From Limnobaculum zhutongyuii (lineage in GTDB: Bacteria; Pseudomonadota; Gammaproteobacteria; Enterobacterales; Enterobacteriaceae): a stretch of 64,000 nucleotides of DNA. The stretch lies in the NCBI RefSeq assembly GCF_004295645.1, contig NZ_CP034752.1, forward strand, positions 2,480,001 through 2,544,000, read 5' to 3'. Position numbers and translations under genes: made by a program. The notes beneath the pieces are model-generated. The model was not told the DNA's origin, ran no database searches, and saw only the letters and a list, made by a program, of their open reading frames with translations. Of this stretch, positions 7,049-13,925 are shown in pieces (position 1 is the stretch's first letter; every line of letters begins with the position of its first letter).

Positions 7049-7802
7049 AGTGTTACCTCTTACCTTAATAAGTAAATACAGATGACAAGCACTTCATTAC
7101 CCAATTTTTAAGCAACACTATTAATTTAGCTCATTTAAATGAAGTATATTTTTTAAATAATTGAACTTTAGTTATTCATAATCACACGAATTCATGATTA
7201 AAATTTATATTTTTAAAAACAAAAAAATTAAAAACACAAAAAATCATAACGATATTAATCAGAATATTCATCATCAAAAGTAATGGTAGTGAAAATATGT
7301 TACACAATAATTTTGAAAAATACCTGACACAATAAAATTCAACCATGAGAAATTTAAAAATAAACAATATAAAACAATTTGTTATGAACAACCTGATTCA
7401 GTGAAAATTTTATCCATCAAAAATTTAATACATTAGTTGCATTGACATTGAATTTACTAAGATTAAATTCAGACTATTACTCGATGATGATTTTAGATAA
7501 AAACCTCACCATAACTTTCACCATTTAATTATTAAATCATTCAAGTCACCACACAAAAATAAAATACTAATCAAGTAATAAAATCGAGTCTTGTTGATAG
7601 TAAATAACTTTATCTAAAAAAAGAAAAATATTATCCTCCTTATTTTAAATGCCATTTTAAAACAGTCAGCTAACTTAGCCACTTACTCTTATTCTATTAT
7701 AATATTTAAGTAGCAATATAATAAAAATCAAGGCAATTGGTTAAGATATATTCAGTATGCTGATGAAAACAGCATTCCCTCCGAATTAACACGTAAAAGC
7801 CA
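7049..7802. other. Long AT-rich gap upstream of the chitinase gene
   Basis: No gene that I can support. A 69-codon frame on the minus strand (7182-7391) is a low-complexity Phe/Ile/Asn-rich product of AT-rich DNA without a ribosome binding site. The chitinase promoter should be at the left end (7049-7300). The argU promoter begins at 7803. Confidence 0.5.
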
Positions 7803-7830
7803 TTGACTGAGCCCGCAAGAGCCGTATAAT
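7803..7830 (+). promoter_or_regulatory. Sigma-70 promoter of argU
   Basis: A -35 box TTGACT (7803-7808) and a consensus -10 box TATAAT (7825-7830) are separated by 16 bases. A GC-rich discriminator (TCGACCCC) follows, as is usual for stringently controlled stable-RNA promoters. The tRNA starts about 55 bases downstream. Confidence 0.85.
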
Positions 7831-7884
7831 TCGACCCCACTGAAACATCTGAAGGTGTTTTTTAGTTATAGTCATTTCTTCTAC

Positions 7885-7961
7885 GCTCCCATAGCTCAGC
7901 TGGATAGAGCAACGGCCTTCTAAGCCGTAGGTCGAAGGTTCGAATCCTTCTGGGGGCGCCA
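7885..7961 (+). tRNA. argU: tRNA-Arg (UCU anticodon)
   Basis: A complete 77-base cloverleaf with encoded CCA. The acceptor arms GCTCCCA and TGGGGGC pair with one G-T; the D arm contains AGCTCAGCTGGATAGAGC; the anticodon loop is CTTCTAA, giving UCU (reads AGA/AGG); the T arm contains GGTTCGAATCC. E. coli argU has the same anticodon and similar loops, and is also near folD. argU is a frequent prophage insertion site, but no integrase gene or second copy of its 3' end is seen here. Confidence 0.97.
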
Positions 7962-8141
7962 CTTTACGTTATCACCATTACATACCGCGGGTGTTTTTAA
8001 CGCTGAGCAAATCACGACTTTCCTTCAGTTCATCATATATCTGGATTACAGTATGGTATTTAGTCTGTTGAGACATGATTGCTATTTGAGTTACTTTAAG
8101 ATAGTTTTCAGCCTTGTTGCGTTTCAAAGCCCTCTATAAAC

Positions 8142-8564
8142 ATGAACAGAATAATGACTAAAAATCATTCACTGCTGCGGTTCATAAATCGTTTAAGTAA
8201 ACGTTCTTTTGTATGGATACTGACTTTCACCTGCTTATGGTTAAGCACGCAGCTTGCTATTGCCAGTCATGATTGTCGAATGGCGGATGCCGAAGCCACT
8301 GTACAAACGTTACATAGTCAGCATACACAACCACTATCCGAAAATCAGGATGATGGAGATTTCTCTCCGTTATGTGAAAAACATTGTTTGCCTGATGCAA
8401 CGCAAATCGATTCAGGTAATCATGTTGTCGTCGCATTAATACCCGAAACTACCCAGTCGCTGGTTTATTCTCCACAGTCAGAACCGGTTCCCTCATTAAA
8501 CTGCCTTACCCCTCCAATACAGGAACTGACGGCTGAAATCCGCTTTTGCCGTTTTCGAGAATAG
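8142..8564 (+). CDS. Hypothetical exported protein, partner of DUF411
   Basis: A 140-residue protein with a long N-terminal region and a hydrophobic signal segment (FVWILTFTCLWLSTQLAIA) before ASHDCRM. The rest has the metal-site style pairs HDCRM and CEKHC, and ends PPIQELTAEIRFCRFRE, a tail I associate with small proteins beside copper-handling genes in gammaproteobacteria (from memory, unverified). The next gene, 58 bases downstream on the same strand, encodes a DUF411 protein, which supports a copper-related role. An alternative in-frame start lies at 8154; neither start has a strong ribosome binding site. Confidence 0.6.
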   Translation: MNRIMTKNHSLLRFINRLSKRSFVWILTFTCLWLSTQLAIASHDCRMADAEATVQTLHSQHTQPLSENQDDGDFSPLCEKHCLPDATQIDSGNHVVVALIPETTQSLVYSPQSEPVPSLNCLTPPIQELTAEIRFCRFRE

Positions 8565-8634
8565 CTCCGGATATTTTCCCCGATTAAGTTTGTTATTCGA
8601 CTTTTTAACGTGATAAATATTTTTGGAGATCGTA

Positions 8635-9069
8635 ATGAAATCTGGCTTATTAGCTTTAATTTTACTGTTCTGTTCGGGCTCAGTACTGGCTACCAACATA
8701 ACCATGTATAAATCCCCTACCTGTGGTTGCTGCTCCTTATGGGCGAAAAAGATGGAAGAAGGTGGATTTACAGTAGAAACGGTGATGATAAATAACGACC
8801 GCGAATTCTATCAGCTAAAACAAAAGCATAAGATCCCTATGGAGTATATGTCTTGCCATACTGCGGTAGTCGATGGTTATGTGATTGAAGGCCATGTTCC
8901 TGCGGATGATATTAAGCGTCTGTTAAAAGAGCGCCCAAATATTATTGGTCTGAGCACGCCGGGAATGCCCGGTGGTAGCCCAGGAATGGATGATGGTTAT
9001 GAAAAAGAGGCCTATTCAGTAATGACTTTTGATGCCAACGATAAACGTACCGTTTATAGCTCACATTAA
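8635..9069 (+). CDS. DUF411 periplasmic metal-binding protein (CopG-like)
   Basis: A 144-residue exported protein: signal peptide MKSGLLALILLFCSGSVLA, then the DUF411 domain with its thioredoxin-like start ITMYKSPTCGCCSLWAKKM (the family CGCC motif), the conserved MSCHTA block and EGHVPADDIKRLL. DUF411 proteins occur in copper and silver resistance clusters and bind Cu through the CGCC and CHTA cysteines. The start is the ATG at 8635, because GGAG lies at the right distance; a TTG four codons upstream is too close to that site. A C-terminal segment with a Gly/Pro/Met stretch (PGMPGGSPGMDDGYE) could be an additional metal-binding loop. Confidence 0.85.
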   Translation: MKSGLLALILLFCSGSVLATNITMYKSPTCGCCSLWAKKMEEGGFTVETVMINNDREFYQLKQKHKIPMEYMSCHTAVVDGYVIEGHVPADDIKRLLKERPNIIGLSTPGMPGGSPGMDDGYEKEAYSVMTFDANDKRTVYSSH

Positions 9070-9082
9070 GTTTTTTACTGAT

Positions 9083-9118
9083 GACTCAGTGCGAAAACAG
9101 CTATTCTCGCACTGAGTC
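9083..9118 (+). terminator. Hairpin after the DUF411 gene
   Basis: GACTCAGTGCGA (9083-9094) pairs perfectly with TCGCACTGAGTC (9107-9118), a 12-bp stem with a 12-base loop, 14 bases after the stop codon. No T-run follows. Confidence 0.6.
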
Positions 9119-9229
9119 GCACGACTAAATGAACGTCATTTCTGACTAATTTCACCATTTAAGAATTAGTTAAGATTTCAATGCTATATTTATACTTTGA
9201 AATAAAATAATAAGGCGTGGAAGTCAGAT

Positions 9230-9316
9230 ATGGAAAAGATCATGTACACAACCTCATTTATTATTCTCTGCTCAGTTTTCTATATGGTTGCCATCTGGAT
9301 GGAATGGGTCAGATAA
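9230..9316 (+). CDS. Putative 28-residue small membrane protein
   Basis: A 28-codon frame, ATG at 9230 to TAA at 9314. GGAAG lies six bases before the ATG, a good ribosome binding site. The peptide has a charged start (MEKIM), one membrane-length hydrophobic segment (TSFIILCSVFYMVAIW) and a short end (MEWVR). This architecture is typical of enterobacterial single-span micropeptides that modulate larger membrane proteins. I do not recognise the specific family. Confidence 0.5.
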   Translation: MEKIMYTTSFIILCSVFYMVAIWMEWVR

Positions 9317-9459
9317 TGATATGCAAACCGAAACGGTTCATAGCCCTTCATTATCTTTGATTTCCCCACTTTTCTAATTAATCACAACTTCTCCCTGACA
9401 GAACGCTTCGCTTCTGACAGAATATGACACCCGTTGTTAAAAAATGGATCTATTCTCAG

Positions 9460-10320
9460 ATGTCAGCAAAGATTATTGATGGTAAGGCAATCGCTCAACA
9501 GCTAAGAACTGAAATTGCCGTAAGTGTTCAACAACGCCTTCAGGCAGGTAAACGTGCCCCTGGTTTGGCTGTTATTCTGGTTGGTGAGAACCCCGCATCT
9601 CAGATTTATGTCAATAGCAAACGCCGTGCCTGTGAAGAGGTTGGCTTTTTGTCTCGTTCATTCAATCTGGATATGACCTGCACTGAAAACGAGCTGCTTG
9701 AACTCATTGACTCTCTGAATAACGATCCGCTGATTGATGGAATTCTGGTTCAATTACCACTGCCACAGGGCTTTGATAACATCAAGATTCTGGAACGTAT
9801 CTCTCCGGAAAAAGATGTTGATGGCTTCCATCCTTATAATATCGGTCGTTTGTGCCAACGCACACCAAAACTTCGCCCCTGTACACCGCGTGGCATTATT
9901 ACCATGCTGCAACGCTGTGAAATCAATACCTACGGCTTAGATGCTCTGGTTATTGGCGCGTCGAATATTGTTGGTCGCCCAATGGGGTTAGAATTACTGC
10001 TGGCTGGCTGTACTACCACCATTACCCATCGCTTTACTACCAATATGGAAAAGAAAGTCAGAGAGGCTGATTTGATTGTTGCCGCCGTTGGTCGTCCTGG
10101 CTTTGTACGCGGAGAGTGGATTAAACCTGGCGCTATCGTTATCGATGTGGGTATCAATCGGTTAGAAAGCGGGAAAGTCGTTGGTGATGTGGAATATGAA
10201 GCCGCAGCCGAACGCGCCAGTTGGATCACCCCTGTTCCCGGTGGTGTTGGCCCTATGACGGTGGCTACGCTAATGCAGAATACCTTACAGGCCTGCGAGC
10301 TTTATCACGATCCAATGTGA
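9460..10320 (+). CDS. folD: Bifunctional methylene-THF dehydrogenase/cyclohydrolase
   Basis: A cytoplasmic enzyme of one-carbon metabolism: it oxidises 5,10-methylene-tetrahydrofolate with NADP and hydrolyses the methenyl product to 10-formyl-THF. It has 286 residues from the ATG at 9460 (MSAKIIDG, matching E. coli FolD); the open frame starts 12 codons earlier without a ribosome site. Seen are YVNSKRRACEEVG with the catalytic Lys, VQLPLPQG, the Rossmann motif VIGASNIVGRP and the C-terminal PVPGGVGPMTVA. It converges with cysS over a shared terminator. Confidence 0.97.
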   Translation: MSAKIIDGKAIAQQLRTEIAVSVQQRLQAGKRAPGLAVILVGENPASQIYVNSKRRACEEVGFLSRSFNLDMTCTENELLELIDSLNNDPLIDGILVQLPLPQGFDNIKILERISPEKDVDGFHPYNIGRLCQRTPKLRPCTPRGIITMLQRCEINTYGLDALVIGASNIVGRPMGLELLLAGCTTTITHRFTTNMEKKVREADLIVAAVGRPGFVRGEWIKPGAIVIDVGINRLESGKVVGDVEYEAAAERASWITPVPGGVGPMTVATLMQNTLQACELYHDPM

Positions 10321-10333
10321 TGTTGATAGATAC

Positions 10334-10361
10334 AAAAAAAGCGCCAGATGGCGCTTTTTTT
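10334..10361. terminator. Bidirectional terminator between folD and cysS
   Basis: AAAAAAAGCGCC (10334-10345) pairs with GGCGCTTTTTTT (10350-10361) around AGAT. Each strand reads a GC stem followed by a T-run, so it can end both convergent genes. Confidence 0.92.
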
Positions 10362-10374
10362 ACAAGTAAAATAG

Positions 10375-11763
10375 TTACTTACGACGCCAAACCGTTCCTT
10401 GTGGGCCATCTTCCAGAATGATACCCATCTCGGTTAAGCGATTACGCGCCACATCCGCCATCGCCCAATCTTTTGTCTGACGAGCATCGTTACGCTGCTT
10501 AATCAATGCTTCAATTTCTGCAACTTCACTGTCATCGGCACTTTGGCCTGCGCCCTGTAGGAAAGATTCCGGAGACTGTTCTAACAGACCTAATACGCCA
10601 GATAAACGGCGTAGTTCCGCTGCAAGCTGATTAGCAGCAGCCATATCTTCAGCTTTCAGCCGGTTAATTTCACGCGCCATATCAAACAGTACGGAATAGG
10701 CTTCCGGAGTATTAAAGTCATCATCCATTGCTTCACGGAATCGAACTTCAAACTCTGTATTGCCTACGGCTTTTACCGCCTCATCCGTACCGCGCAACGC
10801 CGTATACAGACGCTCAAGAGCAGTTCTTGCTTGCTTAAGATTTTCTTCACTGTAATTCAGTTGGCTACGATAGTGACCGGACATTAAGAAATAACGCACG
10901 GTTTCAACATCATAATGTTTCAACACATCACGAATAGTGAAAAAGTTACCCAATGACTTGGACATTTTTTCCCGGTCAATCATTACCATACCGGAATGCA
11001 TCCAGTAGTTAACGTAAGGGCCATCGTGAGCACAGGTCGACTGAGCAATTTCGTTTTCATGATGAGGAAACATCAGATCTGAACCCCCACCGTGGATATC
11101 AAAATGTTCACCTAACTGCTTACCGTTCATCGCGGAACACTCAATATGCCAGCCAGGACGACCATCACCCCATGGAGAAGCCCAGCTTGGTTCGCCCGGC
11201 TTAGACATTTTCCACAGCACAAAATCCATTGGATTACGTTTTACATCGGCAATTTCAACTCGTGCTCCAGCCTGAAGCTGTTCTAAATCCTGACGGGATA
11301 ACAAACCGTAATCAGGATCGGTATCAACCGCAAACATCACATCGCCATTGTCTGCCACATAGGCATGATTACGTTGCAGTAACAGCTCAACAAGCTCAAT
11401 GATTTCAGCAATATGGTGAGTCGCTCGCGGTTCTAAATCAGGTCGGGCAATGTTCAATGCATCAAAATCGGCATGCATCTCTGCCAGCATTCTGGTTGTT
11501 AGCTGTTCGCAGCTCTCTTTATTTTCTGTCGCCCGACGAATAATTTTGTCATCAACATCCGTTACGTTTCTTACATAGGTCAGGTTATAACCCAGAAAAC
11601 GCAGGTAGCGAGACACAACATCAAAGGCAACAAAAGTACGTCCATGCCCGATATGACACAGGTCATAAATGGTTACCCCGCATACATACATGCCGACTTT
11701 ATCCGCATGAATGGGTTTAAATTCCTCTTTTTGTCTGCTCAGGGTATTAAAAATCTTTAGCAT
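10375..11763 (-). CDS. cysS: Cysteinyl-tRNA synthetase
   Basis: A cytoplasmic class I aminoacyl-tRNA synthetase that charges tRNA-Cys. It has 462 residues, against 461 in E. coli. The HIGH signature is in YDLCHIGHGRTF, the KMSKS loop in EKMSKSLGN. The zinc ligands that select cysteine are present (Cys in MYVCGV, Cys in HIECSAM, then HHENEIAQ). The C-terminal anticodon-binding helices end ILEDGPQGTVWRRK. Gene order beside folD and before ppiB/lpxH/purE resembles E. coli, but here a dms-type operon lies between cysS and ppiB. Confidence 0.98.
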   Translation of the reverse strand: MLKIFNTLSRQKEEFKPIHADKVGMYVCGVTIYDLCHIGHGRTFVAFDVVSRYLRFLGYNLTYVRNVTDVDDKIIRRATENKESCEQLTTRMLAEMHADFDALNIARPDLEPRATHHIAEIIELVELLLQRNHAYVADNGDVMFAVDTDPDYGLLSRQDLEQLQAGARVEIADVKRNPMDFVLWKMSKPGEPSWASPWGDGRPGWHIECSAMNGKQLGEHFDIHGGGSDLMFPHHENEIAQSTCAHDGPYVNYWMHSGMVMIDREKMSKSLGNFFTIRDVLKHYDVETVRYFLMSGHYRSQLNYSEENLKQARTALERLYTALRGTDEAVKAVGNTEFEVRFREAMDDDFNTPEAYSVLFDMAREINRLKAEDMAAANQLAAELRRLSGVLGLLEQSPESFLQGAGQSADDSEVAEIEALIKQRNDARQTKDWAMADVARNRLTEMGIILEDGPQGTVWRRK

Positions 11764-11931
11764 TGGAAGCCTGTTACCGTTTGATTAGTTGATTGGAAAG
11801 ATATATTGAAACCTGATTATCAGGGCATTGCAAGAGGAACCCCATGATTCATGAGGTATATATCACTATGATGGGGTGTAGCAGAGGAGAGTCTCCTCTG
11901 CTACCAATAAACTTAAACCAACCAGAAAGCG

Positions 11932-12378
11932 CTATTTTACCGCAATACCTTCAATTTCAATCGAAGCACCAAGTGGGATTTTACCTACCTGCAAAGCGGT
12001 TCGCGCGGGAGGTGCGCCTTTAAATGCCTTGGCATAAATCTTATTCATGCTGGCGTAGTCATCAATATTATTCAGATAAATATTAACCTTAACCAGCTTA
12101 TCCAGAGATGAACCACCGGCTTCTAATACTGTACGCAAGTTAGCTATCGCCTGCTCTGTTTGTGCTTCAATACCTTCCACCATTTTTCCGGTTGCAGGAT
12201 CGATAGGTAATTGCCCTGAAGTAAAAACAAAGCCATTGGCTTCAATAGCCGGAGAAAAAAGCGCCGAAGGTTTAGTGCCTTCAGGCATCACCACATTGCG
12301 CTCAGCTGACTGAGCCACACCAACAGATAGCAACACCGTCGCCATCACAACAGACAGACAAGTTTTCTTCAGCATCAA
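11932..12378 (-). CDS. RidA-family protein with signal peptide
   Basis: A 148-residue member of the RidA/YjgF/UK114 family: residues 45-148 carry FTSGQLPIDPATGKMVEG, the AQTEQAIANLRTVLEAGG helix, KVNIYLNNIDDYASMN and the trimer-interface end PPARTALQVGKIPLGASIEIEGIAV with the conserved Arg. RidA normally hydrolyses reactive enamine/imine intermediates in the cytoplasm. This one has a signal peptide (MMLKKTCLSVVMATVLLSVGVAQSA), so it should act in the periplasm. It lies 107 bases downstream of the DMSO-reductase-type membrane subunit on the same strand and may be cotranscribed with that operon. Confidence 0.88.
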   Translation of the reverse strand: MMLKKTCLSVVMATVLLSVGVAQSAERNVVMPEGTKPSALFSPAIEANGFVFTSGQLPIDPATGKMVEGIEAQTEQAIANLRTVLEAGGSSLDKLVKVNIYLNNIDDYASMNKIYAKAFKGAPPARTALQVGKIPLGASIEIEGIAVK

Positions 12379-12485
12379 GATTTCCTTATAGATTATTTAA
12401 CATCACCGACAAATTGGTTATTTCTCAATTTGATAATGAAAAAGCTGCCCGAATAAAATTCTCGGACAGCTTCAGTTGATATCAT

Positions 12486-13355
12486 TTAGAACCAAGGAGA
12501 TTGGCTCATCACCCCACTATAAAACAGCATCCGCCCGCAAACGGCGGCTGAGAGCACTACCAGCATCAACAGCGTAGCGCTTGTCATGGAAATAGATGAT
12601 TGCTTATACAGATATGTGGCAACACCGGTTCCGGTGATTAAGCCGCCAAAGATTAACCATCCCATCAAACCTGAGCCTAATACGGCAATAGCGCTACCGA
12701 TCATCTGGCCTTGTCCATTCAAACCATGGCTGTACCACAACACCACGCATAACATAAGCAACACACCCAGCATAATACCGGTCAACAGTAGCCCCGGAAT
12801 CTTGCCTTGCTGCGCTTGTTGGCGATATTGATAAACCGCCACCATCAGGCTAATCGTGACAAATCCCAATAATAATGCCGTAGCAATAAAACTGAGGTGA
12901 GTTACCAATGAATGCCACATTGGGTGGCTGGCCATTTGATAATAGACCTGAGCCGAAACCAGAATCGCCGCAATCCCCGCCAGAGAAGCAAGATAACTGG
13001 CACTTTTCACCAGAGCACGATTGCGGTTAAAACGAAACATGACTACGGCCCAGATGAATACCACGCCATTCAACAGGAAGAACGCCACAACTTCACGACT
13101 TAACCAGGAGTGTCCAAGGCCTAAAATAGCGCGATAGGCTCCCAGCGGTGAACCCAGATGTAACAGTGACAAAAACGAACCAACAATATTGATAGCTAAA
13201 ATAACCAGTGCCATATAGCGCAAGCGGTTAAAACGCGTATCTTCATTCAACCATACTGGTTGAACCGTCATTAGTGCCGTAATAGCAATAATGGAGCCAA
13301 CGGCCCACTGACACAGTACGGTGAAAAAGACTAAAGGAAGTTCATATTCAGACAT
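12486..13355 (-). CDS. DmsC-type membrane anchor subunit
   Basis: A 289-residue integral membrane protein of the DmsC family. It starts MSEYELPLVFFTVLCQWAVG and shows about eight hydrophobic segments. In DMSO-reductase-type complexes this subunit anchors the two catalytic subunits and takes electrons from menaquinol. The start at 13355 is set by AAGGAGAT nine bases upstream; nine in-frame codons further upstream overlap the B gene. It is the last of three genes in A-B-C order; it starts 14 bases after the B stop. Confidence 0.87.
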   Translation of the reverse strand: MSEYELPLVFFTVLCQWAVGSIIAITALMTVQPVWLNEDTRFNRLRYMALVILAINIVGSFLSLLHLGSPLGAYRAILGLGHSWLSREVVAFFLLNGVVFIWAVVMFRFNRNRALVKSASYLASLAGIAAILVSAQVYYQMASHPMWHSLVTHLSFIATALLLGFVTISLMVAVYQYRQQAQQGKIPGLLLTGIMLGVLLMLCVVLWYSHGLNGQGQMIGSAIAVLGSGLMGWLIFGGLITGTGVATYLYKQSSISMTSATLLMLVVLSAAVCGRMLFYSGVMSQSPWF

Positions 13356-13368
13356 GATTGGTATCTCC

Positions 13369-13923
13369 TTATTCCTTATCACCAGCAGGGATGATCACAA
13401 TATTCGGGTGGCTGATACGGTGATCCGGCAGTTTGTAGCGCGTTTCAATGCGTGTTAAATCAGCACTGTAACGTTTACGTAACTCATCAATATCACCAAA
13501 CTGCAATACGCCAGCCGGACAAGACTCTACACAACGAGGCTTCAGCCCTTCATCTAAGCGTTCTGCACACAGGTTGCACTTGCTGGTTTTTCCTTCTACC
13601 GGATCAAATACCGGAGCGTTATATGGGCAAGCCATAATGCACATCCGGCAACCAATACATTTTTCATGGTCCTGAACCACAATACCGTCAGGCCGTTTGC
13701 TGTAGGTATCTGCCGGACATACCTTCATACACTGAGGGTCGTCACAGTGGTTACAGGACATGCTGATAAATGCCATGCCGTTAGGGTCGTCGAAGTTAAA
13801 CTCTCTGACGCGACGCCATAAGACACCAGTAGGTGTCGCATTTTCTGACTTACAGGCCATTGAGCAGGTTTTACAACCATAACAGCCACGCATATCGACT
13901 AAGAATCCATATTGTCTGACCAT
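13369..13923 (-). CDS. DmsB-type electron-transfer subunit (four 4Fe-4S clusters)
   Basis: A 184-residue ferredoxin-like subunit. Cysteine groups CYGCKTCSMACKSEN, CNHCDDPQCMKVCP, CIGCRMCIMACPYNAP and CNLCAERLDEG..RCVESCP bind four [4Fe-4S] clusters and would pass electrons from the membrane subunit to the molybdenum subunit. It is somewhat shorter than E. coli DmsB (205). It starts two bases after the stop of the catalytic subunit gene, so the two are surely cotranscribed. Confidence 0.93.
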   Translation of the reverse strand: MVRQYGFLVDMRGCYGCKTCSMACKSENATPTGVLWRRVREFNFDDPNGMAFISMSCNHCDDPQCMKVCPADTYSKRPDGIVVQDHEKCIGCRMCIMACPYNAPVFDPVEGKTSKCNLCAERLDEGLKPRCVESCPAGVLQFGDIDELRKRYSADLTRIETRYKLPDHRISHPNIVIIPAGDKE

Positions 13924-13925
13924 GA

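Noticed and set aside
7182..7391. 69-codon frame rich in Phe, Ile, Leu and Asn
   Set aside because: Composition is what random AT-rich DNA gives; no ribosome site, no neighbours in the same direction with a link.
7885..8141. Prophage or island boundary at argU
   Set aside because: argU is a frequent integration site, but no integrase gene, no direct repeat of the tRNA 3' end and no phage genes were seen.
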